Below are positions 1-8,415 of a stretch of DNA of 58,470 bases, piece by piece. Every line of letters starts with the position of its first letter. Position 1 is the first letter of the stretch. Under the pieces are notes generated by a model. The model saw only the letters and a program-made list of their open reading frames with translations. It was not told where the DNA came from and searched no databases. The stretch covers positions 1 to 58,470 of the forward strand of contig JADGCJ010000010.1 of NCBI GenBank assembly GCA_015229045.1. Direction: 5' to 3'. The position numbers and the translations under genes were made by a program. The stretch comes from Magnetococcales bacterium (GTDB taxonomy: Bacteria > Pseudomonadota > Magnetococcia > Magnetococcales > DC0425bin3).

Positions 1-205
1 CGACCACCTCGGTACCCACCACGACCACCTCGGTCGCCACCACAACCACCTCGGTACCCACCACGACCACCTCGGTACCCACCACGACCACCTCGGTCGC
101 CACCACAACCACCTCGGTGCCCACCACAACGACCTCGACCAGCACCTCGACCTCGACCAGCACCTCGACCTCGACCAGTACCTCGACCAGTACCTCGACC
201 AGTGT
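1..205 (+). repeat. Tandem repeat coding for Thr-rich tract
   Basis: Roughly 21-bp units (core ACCACCTCGGT followed by ACCC or CGCC) run from the left edge, then change at about position 130 to short ACCTCG/ACCAGC units. In the frame of the downstream protein they encode TTTTSVP/TTTTSVA heptads followed by Thr-Ser alternation. The array continues off the window. Such low-complexity tracts are usually extracellular stalks or glycosylation targets; repeat number may vary by slippage. Confidence 0.85.
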
Positions 206-665
206 GGCGGCATCCACCGGACTGCTCTTCCAGGGGAGCAACTACGACTGCTTTGGCGACAGGCCTACCAGCATGAATTCCGCCACCGGCGCATCGACTT
301 TCGTCAGAGGAGATCGTGCCCGTTCCGACAATCCCTGTCTTGTTCTGCCCACCAGCAATCCGACCTATTTCTTCACCAACTTCACGGCGTCGGCAAACCT
401 GAGCGGCTCCAACGTGATTCGCCTGCGACCGGAAGGGGGATTCGGTTCCATCGACTGTCAGTTTGACTTTACCAGCGCAGGGACATCCAGTTGCAGCGGT
501 TATGCGATCACCATCACCAAATCCTCTGCCAAGGTTGGCACGATCAAGGTCAACTTTGGCAACAAAAACATGAGCAGTCTGAGCAGACTGGAGATTGAAA
601 TCACCGATCTGAACAGCGGATCCGTCAGTTTTCCGGACATGTGCATCGGGACGTGTGGTCAGTGA
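3..665 (+). CDS. Thr-rich repeat secreted protein (5' partial)
   Basis: The reading frame is open from the window edge, so the N-terminus is missing. The visible part is a Thr/Ser/Val/Pro repeat stalk (about residues 1-67) followed by a roughly 150-residue domain with six cysteines and alternating polar and hydrophobic segments typical of beta-rich extracellular domains. The stop overlaps the region just before the pseudopilin gene at 682, so the two are probably co-transcribed. Function is not recognised. Its place at the head of a pseudopilin cluster suggests a surface-exposed or pilus-associated protein with an O-glycosylatable stalk (inference). Confidence 0.7.
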   Translation, partial: TTSVPTTTTSVATTTTSVPTTTTSVPTTTTSVATTTTSVPTTTTSTSTSTSTSTSTSTSTSTSTSTSVAASTGLLFQGSNYDCFGDRPTSMNSATGASTFVRGDRARSDNPCLVLPTSNPTYFFTNFTASANLSGSNVIRLRPEGGFGSIDCQFDFTSAGTSSCSGYAITITKSSAKVGTIKVNFGNKNMSSLSRLEIEITDLNSGSVSFPDMCIGTCGQ

Positions 666-681
666 CAACAGGGATATCTTG

Positions 682-1446
682 ATGATCGAATTAAGAAAAT
701 GGCTTGGCAAATCGTGCGGCGGCTTCACCCTGATCGAAATGGCCATGGTGCTGATCATCACCGGCCTGCTGCTCGGAGGAGCCATCAAGGCAATCCACGG
801 GCAGACCACCAAACGCCGTGCAGAAAAGAGCTTCGACCAGTTGCAGGAGATCCGTGAAGCCATACTGGGTTTTGCGGCCATCAATGGCCGACTCCCCTGC
901 CCGGATACCGATTTCGATGGCCTGGAAAATCGTGCGGCCGGAGCCTGCGTCGCCAACGCCAGCGGCCAGTTCGTGGGGGTCGTACCCTGGACCACGCTGG
1001 GCGTCAACCCGGTGGACTCCTGGAGCCATCTGTTCTCTTACCAGGTCACCGGGCTGTTTGCCGACGATGTCGCCCTGGCCACCACCGGCACCGGCACCAC
1101 CACCGGCGAGGCCTGCCCACCCGCAGTCCCGGTCGCCTGTCCGGCGGCGGCCAGCGCCTCTTTCTCCCTGAAATGCCAGTGCGAAGGGGACATCACGCTG
1201 CAAAATGCTGCCGGAACAACGATGGTCACCGCCATCCCGGCGGTTTTTCTCTCCCACGGTCCCAACGGATATGGAGCCTATCTGCCCTCCGGGGCCAGGA
1301 TGCCCACCTCCGGCGCTCACGCCGCCGAGCTGGAAAACAGCGACCTGACCAACGGAACCTATCGACTGGGAGGTGATGACATCGTCGCGTGGATCTCCCC
1401 GCTGGTACTGAAATATCGCATGGTCAAAGCAGGCAGGCTGCCATGA
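682..1446 (+). CDS. Type IV pilin-like protein (pseudopilin)
   Basis: The N-terminus has a short basic leader ending in GG followed by FTLIEMAMVLIITGLLLGG, the class III prepilin signature with Glu at mature position +5. The rest (254 aa in total) is a globular domain with several Cys pairs near the C-terminus. ATG at 682 is chosen because AGGGA lies a proper distance upstream and the leader is short; GTG at 655 would overlap the previous gene. It would be processed by a prepilin peptidase, which is not in the window. The stop overlaps the ABC permease start (ATGA), showing translational coupling. Confidence 0.85.
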   Translation: MIELRKWLGKSCGGFTLIEMAMVLIITGLLLGGAIKAIHGQTTKRRAEKSFDQLQEIREAILGFAAINGRLPCPDTDFDGLENRAAGACVANASGQFVGVVPWTTLGVNPVDSWSHLFSYQVTGLFADDVALATTGTGTTTGEACPPAVPVACPAAASASFSLKCQCEGDITLQNAAGTTMVTAIPAVFLSHGPNGYGAYLPSGARMPTSGAHAAELENSDLTNGTYRLGGDDIVAWISPLVLKYRMVKAGRLP

Positions 1447-2231
1447 CAACCCATCCCCCCCTGCTCTCTGCCACAGGCGTGATCGCCGCCTGTACCCTCA
1501 GAGAGGTCATGCGGGACCGTTGGGTGTGGACCGCGGCACTGATGATCGGCGCGGGGTGGGTGCTGGCGCTCTTCTTTGGCGAGCTGCTGCTCACCGGCAC
1601 CGAAGGATCGCAGGCCGCCATACTTGGCTTTTTTTTTCGCCTGGGGTGTGTTTTCCAGATGGCCACTCTGGTCACCTTTGCCGTGGCCCGCGAGCTGCAA
1701 AATCGGGGTTTTGACCTGATTCTGGCCCTCCCTTTTCCCAGAGCAGTTGTGTTCATGGGAAGATTTCTCGGATTTGCCATGGTTGCCGTCTTGCTGGCCC
1801 TGGTGTGTGGTCTGGCGCTGCTTCCCCTGGTACCGGCTGGCCAGGCGGTTCTGTGGAGCATGGCCCTGGGATGTGAACTGCTGCTCATGGCCGGAGTCTC
1901 TCTGGTGCTGACCCTGACCCTTCGGCAGGCCCCGCTGGCCATGACCCTGACCGCCGGTTTTTATCTGCTCGCCCGTTCCATGGGTACCCTGCTGCTCATA
2001 GCCCGGCAAACCAGTGAGATGAATCCCCACTGGAGTTCGATCGGAGCCAAGATCGTCGTCACCTGCATTGCCGGGGTGCTTCCCGGTCTGGACCATTTCA
2101 CGGCATCGGAGTGGTTGGTCTACCAGACGGGTTCGTTCACCGCACTTCTGCCCATCCTGGAAGAGACGGGGATCTATCTGCTGCTTTTGATCGCCACGGG
2201 GTTGGTCGATCTCTACGGGAAGGATTTCTGA
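1443..2231 (+). CDS. ABC-2 type transporter permease
   Basis: This 262-aa integral membrane protein has about six hydrophobic helices, the usual size and layout of an ABC-2 permease (PilI/NatB-like). The start overlaps the pseudopilin stop by 4 nt. Its ATPase partner is most likely the gene at 3807, two genes downstream. Pilus loci in Myxococcus contain an analogous ABC pair (PilH/PilI) needed for pilus export; similarity here is by context and fold only. Substrate unknown. Confidence 0.75.
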   Translation: MTTHPPLLSATGVIAACTLREVMRDRWVWTAALMIGAGWVLALFFGELLLTGTEGSQAAILGFFFRLGCVFQMATLVTFAVARELQNRGFDLILALPFPRAVVFMGRFLGFAMVAVLLALVCGLALLPLVPAGQAVLWSMALGCELLLMAGVSLVLTLTLRQAPLAMTLTAGFYLLARSMGTLLLIARQTSEMNPHWSSIGAKIVVTCIAGVLPGLDHFTASEWLVYQTGSFTALLPILEETGIYLLLLIATGLVDLYGKDF

Positions 2232-2242
2232 CCATCTCGACC

Positions 2243-2980
2243 ATGACTCGATCTTCTGCGTCCCATCGCCGTTCACCCCGCTGGTTGCTTGTCCTTCTGC
2301 TGCTCGCGCTGGGATTGCAGACGGCATGGAAGGTTTTCGCTCCCGCTCCCGTGGCCCGCTTGCGGGATTATGGCCCTGCGCCACGCCAGGAATGGCTGCA
2401 CCTTTCCACACTCGGCGACCCGGTGGCCATGGCATCGGTCTGGATGCTCTGGTTGCAGACCTTCGATGATCAGGCCGGGGTGATGGTTCCCTTCAAGCAC
2501 ATGAATTTTCACCATCTGGCCACCTGGCTGGAGCGTGTTCTGGCCCTCGATCCGCGCTCCGAATACCCCCTGTTCATGGCCATCCGCGTGTACGGGCTGG
2601 TTCCGGACCCGGACAGGCAACGGCTGATGCTCGACTTTGTCCATCGTGCCTTTCTCGAAGCGCCTCAACGGCGCTGGTCGTGGCTGGTCTTTGCCGCACT
2701 GCACGCCCGTCACCATCTCGGCGACCACGAACGGGCACGTCGTTTCATGCATGATGTCGAGAAAAATATTATGATCCATCGACTCCCTTTTTGGGCTCAG
2801 GGATTGCATGTCAGGGTTCTCTCGGAGCAGAATGAGATCGATGTCGTCAGGGCCTTGAAGAGAGACTTCCTGCTCCGCGAAGGCACGACCGGACAGCAAC
2901 GGCAAGCGCTTGAAGTCTGGTTGGAGAAGCTGGAGGAGCAAGAAAAAATTCTCGAAAATGAGAAGAAAAACACTCCGTAA
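2243..2980 (+). CDS. Membrane-anchored helical (TPR-like) protein
   Basis: The product (245 aa) has a basic N-terminus, one transmembrane helix (about residues 12-30) and an alpha-helical soluble domain with TPR-like pairs of helices, including a segment reading LERVLALDPRSEYPLF. The C-terminus is a charged coiled coil rich in Glu/Lys. It lies 11 nt after the ABC permease and before a second pseudopilin. I do not recognise a named family; a scaffold role in the pseudopilin/ABC apparatus is inferred from context. Confidence 0.65.
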   Translation: MTRSSASHRRSPRWLLVLLLLALGLQTAWKVFAPAPVARLRDYGPAPRQEWLHLSTLGDPVAMASVWMLWLQTFDDQAGVMVPFKHMNFHHLATWLERVLALDPRSEYPLFMAIRVYGLVPDPDRQRLMLDFVHRAFLEAPQRRWSWLVFAALHARHHLGDHERARRFMHDVEKNIMIHRLPFWAQGLHVRVLSEQNEIDVVRALKRDFLLREGTTGQQRQALEVWLEKLEEQEKILENEKKNTP

Positions 2981-3061
2981 TCTCAAAACAGGGAGAGGCT
3001 TTCTCTTTGTTTTGGCGTCTGGTCACATTGGGTTAACATTTTATGTGCAGGGGTATGGGCA

Positions 3062-3727
3062 ATGAGTTTGCAAGACGACAAGCGGCAGGGTGGGTTCAGT
3101 TTGATTGAAATTGCCATTGTACTGGTCATCATTGGCTTGCTGATCGGTGGCGTTCTCAAGGGACAGACACTGGTCAAGAATTCCAAGATCAAGCGGATCG
3201 CCACGGACACCACCTCGGTCCAGGGAGCCATCAACAGTTACATGGACTCCTACTGGGCCTTGCCCGGCGATGACGCCGGTGCCGCCACCCGCTGGTCGGT
3301 GGCCGCCCTGGCCGGCAACGGGAACGGCATCATCACCGGCCTGTTCGATTCGGCGGACAAAACCGGCAGCGCCGGTGACGAAACGGCACTGGCCTGGAAC
3401 CATCTGTACTGCGAAAACCTGGTGAAAGGCAGTTGCCTGGTGGGCACATCCGGCAGCAACATCGCCTTCCCGGTCAATGCGGTTGGCGGCATCACCGGCA
3501 TTGCGGACGGTCGCTCCAACAGCGTCCTGGGCATCACCAAGAAGGTGATCTGCATGAAAGGCCTGTCAACGGAATATGCCATGATCTACGACACCCAGTT
3601 CGACGATGGGGTCGGTACCACAGGGGAGATACGCGGCAGTGCCGACGCTGCAACGGGTGCGACGACCGATGCGGCGACGACCTATGCCCTGGCCAACAAA
3701 AATATCTATGTCTGCTCCGGGTTTTAG
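3062..3727 (+). CDS. Type IV pilin-like protein (pseudopilin), second copy
   Basis: A leader ending in GG precedes FSLIEIAIVLVIIGLLIGGV, a clear prepilin cleavage and methylation motif. The mature part (221 aa including the leader) resembles the PulG/GspH-like minor pilins, with an early YMDSYWALPGDD segment often seen in prokaryotic pseudopilins after the long helix. AGGGG precedes the ATG. Sequence differs from the pseudopilin at 682 outside the N-terminus, so these are distinct subunits of one assembly, not a recent duplication. Confidence 0.88.
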   Translation: MSLQDDKRQGGFSLIEIAIVLVIIGLLIGGVLKGQTLVKNSKIKRIATDTTSVQGAINSYMDSYWALPGDDAGAATRWSVAALAGNGNGIITGLFDSADKTGSAGDETALAWNHLYCENLVKGSCLVGTSGSNIAFPVNAVGGITGIADGRSNSVLGITKKVICMKGLSTEYAMIYDTQFDDGVGTTGEIRGSADAATGATTDAATTYALANKNIYVCSGF

Positions 3728-3806
3728 TATCGTGTCCAGGCTGAAGATCATCCTTTTGCAATAGAGGAAGCAACGACCGATCAAGTCTCTTCCACTGAAG
3801 CTGTCG

Positions 3807-4562
3807 ATGGGTGTCACCGCCTTGAATGCTTTGGACGTTATTGAAGCGCACAAACGGTTGGGTCGTCACACCATCCTGGACCGAGTGAGTGTCGCGGTCC
3901 GGCAGGCGACGTTCTTCGGTTTGGTCGGAGGCAACGGGGCTGGCAAAACCACTCTGATCAGGTGCATACTGGACCTCTGCCGCCTGGACCATGGCGAGAT
4001 CCGTCTCTTTGGCGTCCCGGCAGTACAGCACACAGCTCGCTGCCGGGTAGCCTACCTCCCGGAGCGTTTTCTCCCGCCCGCCCAGCTCAGCGGGCGGGAG
4101 TTTGTCGCTTGTGTGCTGCGTCTGCATGGAGTGACGGTCACACATCATCGCATAGAGGAGACTCTGTACGCCCTGGACATGGAACCCTCCGCCCTGAGTC
4201 GACCGATCCGCACCCTCTCCAAGGGCATGACTCAGAAACTGGGTCTGGCGGGTTGCCTTTTGAGTGACAAGGAGCTGTTATTGCTGGATGAACCTACTTC
4301 TGGCCTCGATCCCTTGGCCAGGGCACTCCTGAAATGCCAGCTGTTGCGCCGCAAAGAGCAGGGGCTGACCCTGTTCATCAATACGCATATTCTCACCGAC
4401 GTGGAGAATCTGTGCGACGCCATGGCCATTCTGCACCATGGCAGGCTGCTGTTCGTGGGGAGTCCGTCTTCGTGCCGGGAGCAGTTCGGGGGTGACTCCC
4501 TGGAGGAGTCCTATCTCAACGTGGTGCGGGGTTCACATCTCCAGGGCGCTCCTCATGTTTAG
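3807..4562 (+). CDS. ABC transporter ATP-binding protein
   Basis: Complete ABC ATPase of 251 aa: Walker A GGNGAGKT (about residues 40-47), signature region LSKGM, Walker B LLLLDEPTSGLD and an H-loop in the NTHIL segment. The layout matches importer/exporter ATPases that work with ABC-2 permeases such as the gene at 1443. No strong ribosome-binding site precedes the ATG. The last 8 nt overlap the diguanylate cyclase start at 4555. Confidence 0.9.
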   Translation: MGVTALNALDVIEAHKRLGRHTILDRVSVAVRQATFFGLVGGNGAGKTTLIRCILDLCRLDHGEIRLFGVPAVQHTARCRVAYLPERFLPPAQLSGREFVACVLRLHGVTVTHHRIEETLYALDMEPSALSRPIRTLSKGMTQKLGLAGCLLSDKELLLLDEPTSGLDPLARALLKCQLLRRKEQGLTLFINTHILTDVENLCDAMAILHHGRLLFVGSPSSCREQFGGDSLEESYLNVVRGSHLQGAPHV

Positions 4563-6690
4563 TCTTCGCTTTAAAAAAATTCATCATAAATTCATAATGG
4601 TCTTTGTCGTTTTGATGGCCTTTGGCGTGAGCGCCATCGGTTGGTTTTCTTTTCGTGTCACCGAACAGGCCGTTGTCTCCAGCGCCATCTCGCACATGTG
4701 GCATGTCGTCGATACCACGCAGCACCACACGGAAGCTTTTCACGACCGTGCCAAGCTCGCCATGACTCTGGCTATGGAGAATCCGATTTTCAAGGAGTAC
4801 TTCTCTCTTCCGGAGACCCGATCCGGCAATCAATTCGATGCCTCAAAAGTGCTGAATCTCTCCCCGGCGCAACGGGCCATCCGGGAGCAGATCGACCGAT
4901 GGACCTTCTCCCTGCAGCGACGCCTGCCCATCGGCGAGACCTGTCTGATCGACCGCTCCGGTCAGGAGCACTCCCGCATCACCCGGGGGAAGGTGGCCCC
5001 CGATGAGGAACTCTCCCCGTCGGAGAGCGGTTCCGTTTTCTTCGAACCATCGTTTCGGTTGCAACCCGGCGAGGTCCATGTGACACCGCCTTACATGTCG
5101 GGCGATGTCAAACAGTGGGTGTTTGCCTATACATCGCCCGTTGCCCTGGACGATGGCACCACCCCCGCGTTCTACCATTTCGAAATTCCCGTCATCTACT
5201 TCCAGGAGGTTTTGCGGGAAGACCGGAAACAGGTTTCGCTCTCCACCGAAAAACAGCTCGATCGCATGTTCATCATCACACCGTCAGGCAGGATCATGGC
5301 GGACAGCACCCATGCCATCAGCCTTGAACAACTCTCAAGCGAGCCTGAAGGCGGCCCCCATGACCTGGCACATTATCTTCCAACAGTGTCCAGCGTGAGC
5401 AGCTCCAAAGAGTTTCTGGCCATCATGGACAAGACCCGCCAGGCAACGGAGGGCATGGGCACTTTCGAGGAGAACGGTCATACCAATTACGTCGTTTTCA
5501 AAAGGTTGCCCCTGTTTGACTGGAGCCTGGTGATCGTCAAGTCGTATGACCGTCTCCTGGATGGAAGCTCCTCCCTGAATTTTATCCGGTTCCTCATTTT
5601 TGGTATTGGAATCGCCATTTTACTGCTGGGTGTCCCGGTGATCTGGTTTCTGGCCCGCCATATCACCAGACCCCTGACACAGATCAGTGCTGCCATGCAG
5701 CGCATGGAAACAGGAGACCTGTTCCAGGAGGTTCCCGTCGCAGGAGTTGACGAACTCAGCGTCATGGCACGAGTCTTCAACCATATGAGTGCCACCATTC
5801 GCAAAAATTCGATGGAGCTGTACCAGGAAAAAAACAAACTGACCACCATCATTCACAGTGCCAGGGAGGCCATCCTGGTATCCAACGAGCATGAACGGGT
5901 GGTACTCGTCAACCCCGAAGCGGAACGGCTTCTGGATAAAACCGCCGGGCAGATCATCGAGGAGGGATTCCTGAATCTGGTCGACGATCCGGCTTATGTG
6001 AAAGAGTTTCTGAACCGCCAGGGGATCGATATGCCGGAAACCCTGGTCTACAAGAACCGGATCTTGAATTTTTTCGCGGCCACCATCAAAAACGACGTCG
6101 GCGCGAATATCGGATCAGCCGCCTTGATTCGCGATGTGACCGCCGAAAAAAAACTTGAGGAGAAACTCAGACAGTTATCCTTCACCGACGAACTGACAGG
6201 CCTCAGCAACCGCCGCTGGATGGAAGAGGTTCTGGCCAAGGAGTTCGCCCGCGCCCGACGCTATGCCCTGGAGCTGTCAGTGCTCTTTTTTGATGTAGAC
6301 TTTTTCAAGAAATTCAACGATAAATACGGGCACGATATGGGGGACAAGGTTCTGAGAACAATTGGCAAAATTGCCAAAATTGGCTTTCGCAATACGGATC
6401 TGCCATGTCGCTATGGCGGAGAGGAGTTTTGCGTCATCCTCCCCAACACCGGCCCGGAAGGGGCCATGGTCGCCGCCGAGCATTTTCGCAAGGACGTGGA
6501 GTCCCTGCGAGTGGACAACCTGCAGGTCACCGTAACCATCGGTGCGGCGAGTCTTTTCAGCGGTGAGTTCGAGGACCCGGGAGCACTGCTCAAGGCGGCT
6601 GATTCTGCCCTGTACGAGGGTAAACGGGAAGGACGCAACCGGGTCATCATCTTCAAGTCGGCTTCCATGGATAAAATGGGCGCTATCTAA
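4555..6690 (+). CDS. Membrane diguanylate cyclase (sensor-HAMP-PAS-GGDEF)
   Basis: The 711-aa protein makes cyclic di-GMP from GTP. It has a first TM helix (about 12-34), a large periplasmic sensor resembling a double Cache domain, a second TM (about 343-368), HAMP, a PAS domain (about 425-545) and a GGDEF domain. The active-site motif is GGEEF (621-625). An RxxD inhibitory site (RNTD, 612-615) sits exactly five residues before it, so feedback inhibition is expected. ATG at 4555 is chosen over an upstream start because it gives a short N-terminus directly before TM1. Linked to the pseudopilin/ABC genes by an 8-nt overlap. Confidence 0.92.
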   Translation: MFSLRFKKIHHKFIMVFVVLMAFGVSAIGWFSFRVTEQAVVSSAISHMWHVVDTTQHHTEAFHDRAKLAMTLAMENPIFKEYFSLPETRSGNQFDASKVLNLSPAQRAIREQIDRWTFSLQRRLPIGETCLIDRSGQEHSRITRGKVAPDEELSPSESGSVFFEPSFRLQPGEVHVTPPYMSGDVKQWVFAYTSPVALDDGTTPAFYHFEIPVIYFQEVLREDRKQVSLSTEKQLDRMFIITPSGRIMADSTHAISLEQLSSEPEGGPHDLAHYLPTVSSVSSSKEFLAIMDKTRQATEGMGTFEENGHTNYVVFKRLPLFDWSLVIVKSYDRLLDGSSSLNFIRFLIFGIGIAILLLGVPVIWFLARHITRPLTQISAAMQRMETGDLFQEVPVAGVDELSVMARVFNHMSATIRKNSMELYQEKNKLTTIIHSAREAILVSNEHERVVLVNPEAERLLDKTAGQIIEEGFLNLVDDPAYVKEFLNRQGIDMPETLVYKNRILNFFAATIKNDVGANIGSAALIRDVTAEKKLEEKLRQLSFTDELTGLSNRRWMEEVLAKEFARARRYALELSVLFFDVDFFKKFNDKYGHDMGDKVLRTIGKIAKIGFRNTDLPCRYGGEEFCVILPNTGPEGAMVAAEHFRKDVESLRVDNLQVTVTIGAASLFSGEFEDPGALLKAADSALYEGKREGRNRVIIFKSASMDKMGAI

Positions 6691-6735
6691 ACCGCGTCCA
6701 CCTTGGAACATGTCGTCCCTTTGTGGTCAAAAAAG
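6690..6735 (+). repeat. Dispersed intergenic element, end A
   Basis: ACCGCGTC...CTTTGG..ACATGTCGT..CTTTGTGGTCAAAAAA occurs here right after the cyclase stop. Related copies lie at 38220, 47374, 47452 and 49588. Here only this end is present, without the GC-rich hairpin. Confidence 0.7.
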
Positions 6736-6774
6736 CTGTTCTTTCCTTCACCAACCAGTATGGAATCACCAAAC

Positions 6775-7404
6775 ATGAAAACATGTCACGATCTGTTGGC
6801 AAAGTTCATTGGCTGTCTCCTGGTCGTGTCTTCGACCTTCGACTGCGTGGCCGAAGAGGTCAAACCCAAATCCACGCCTGATTCCGAACAAGAGTATCTC
6901 CATTTCGGGGACATGGGAGGTTTGCTGCCAACTCTCAAGGAGAACGCATACAAGGATGCAAACTCTCCCGGGGCCAGGATGGTTGTCAAATATTGCGGTC
7001 AGTGTCACAACGCTCCCGGTCCCGGCATGCACACAGCAGAGGAGTGGAACCAGATATTCTGGCGCATGATCTGGCGTATGCAAATCATGAAGGTTCACTT
7101 CAAGAGCTTCGTCGCGCCAACCTACGGAGAGAGCCACACCATGTTCTCCTATCTGACCAGCAATGCCCTGCAGGGAATCAGCGCAGGCGATGTCATTTTG
7201 CAGGTCGACGGGGCCGGGGAGTTCATAAAAAATTGTGCGCAATGCCACCGGCTCCCCTCCCCCACCCAACATGAAGCCAGGGATTGGAAGGGCGTGGTGG
7301 ACCGGATGAGTGGCTACGCGAAGAACATGAACAAGGCCCTGATCTCCCCCCAGGAGATGGGCAAGGTTGTCACCTTCCTGATGTCGCGGGGTGTCAAGGA
7401 GTAG
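6775..7404 (+). CDS. Periplasmic diheme c-type cytochrome
   Basis: A signal peptide (MKTCHDLLAK start, hydrophobic core, cleavage near CVA-EE) precedes a 209-aa protein with two haem motifs, CGQCH (74-78) and CAQCH (154-158). The Met-rich segment between them (RMIWRMQIMK) may supply axial Met ligands. ATG 6775 gives the best signal peptide; 6760 is an alternative. It stands alone between the cyclase and the convergent triheme cytochromes. It is probably a periplasmic electron shuttle; the exact family is not recognised. Confidence 0.75.
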   Translation: MKTCHDLLAKFIGCLLVVSSTFDCVAEEVKPKSTPDSEQEYLHFGDMGGLLPTLKENAYKDANSPGARMVVKYCGQCHNAPGPGMHTAEEWNQIFWRMIWRMQIMKVHFKSFVAPTYGESHTMFSYLTSNALQGISAGDVILQVDGAGEFIKNCAQCHRLPSPTQHEARDWKGVVDRMSGYAKNMNKALISPQEMGKVVTFLMSRGVKE

Positions 7405-7422
7405 GAGGTGCAGAGGTCGGTG

Positions 7423-8415
7423 TCATTCGGCGGATCCCCGTTGCGACTGGCTGGTCGTTCCGAAAGCGCGCCGTATGTACGCAATGATGTCCGCCATCTC
7501 CTTCGTGGTCAGCACCGTACCCCAGGCAGGCATGGAGGTGTTGGGCAGTCCGTCCCGGATGACCGCCTCGAGGTCCAGCGCGAAGAGCAGACCGGGTGTG
7601 GTGAGGTCGCGGGGATGGGGATCGAGAAAGGTGCCGATGTAGTTGCGGCCGGTCCCGTCTGCGGCATGACAAAAGGCACAGTTTTTCTGAAACAGGGCAG
7701 CACCGTGCTGTTCTGTTGGTGACAGATCGGGCAGCCTGGGGGGAGTTTCATGCCGGGCGTAGGGTGTGGCTCCGCTCACGGCGTCGAGGGGTGGATCGCT
7801 GCGATGGGAGTACCGATTGCGCGGCCATGAAACGGCATGGGACTCCCAAATGGGACCATCGTTCTCGGTTCTGGCCCGATCATGGCAGGTGATGCACGCC
7901 GTCATGAAGAGTTTTTTTCCAATCTTGTTCTCCTGGTTCAGGGTCTCTTCACCGGCATCGAGGGCCACCTCGCCGGTCGCAAAAGGGAAAGCCGCCTGGT
8001 ACCGGACATGATCAGGCCAGCCGTTTTCCGCAGTGTGGTAGCGGGTATTGGGATCGTGGCGGATCATGAATCTCTCGCGCACAAAACTGGCTACGCGATG
8101 AATCTCTTCCGGGGTCAAGACAGTGGCGAATCCCGGCATGGCGGTTTTTGGCCGTCCCTCGGCGATGACCTTTTCCAGGCGTTCCAGGGGAAACTCCTGC
8201 GGGTCGCTGGCCATGAAGTTGCGGGGTTGAGTGGCCATATAGCTGGCAGCCAGGGTGCGGGCATCACCCGAGTAGCCGTGACAAAAGTAGCACCGGAAAT
8301 TATAAATTTTTCGACCAGCCTCCAACAACCCGTCCTGGACGGCCCACGCCGCCGGAGAGAGCGACATTGCCAACAGAACCGACCAGAACCAGAAAAGGGT
8401 CATCCGGCGCGGCAT
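7423..8415 (-). CDS. Triheme class I-type cytochrome c
   Basis: A signal peptide (cleavage near AWA-VQ) is followed by three cytochrome c domains: CYFCH (42-46), CITCH (174-178) and CAFCH (246-250). The first and third are followed by GRPKTAMPGF and GLPNTSMPAW, typical Met-ligand loops of class I cytochrome c. The middle motif sits in a domain resembling a diheme peroxidase-like or insert region. The start overlaps the stop of the next cytochrome (TGATG), so the two are translated together. Expected to be a higher-potential periplasmic carrier compared with the bis-His c7 proteins. Confidence 0.85.
   Translation of the reverse strand: MPRRMTLFWFWSVLLAMSLSPAAWAVQDGLLEAGRKIYNFRCYFCHGYSGDARTLAASYMATQPRNFMASDPQEFPLERLEKVIAEGRPKTAMPGFATVLTPEEIHRVASFVRERFMIRHDPNTRYHTAENGWPDHVRYQAAFPFATGEVALDAGEETLNQENKIGKKLFMTACITCHDRARTENDGPIWESHAVSWPRNRYSHRSDPPLDAVSGATPYARHETPPRLPDLSPTEQHGAALFQKNCAFCHAADGTGRNYIGTFLDPHPRDLTTPGLLFALDLEAVIRDGLPNTSMPAWGTVLTTKEMADIIAYIRRAFGTTSQSQRGSAE

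Noticed and set aside
1..205. Regular repeats considered as CRISPR
   Set aside because: Units are contiguous 21-mers without unique spacers and stay in frame within a coding sequence.
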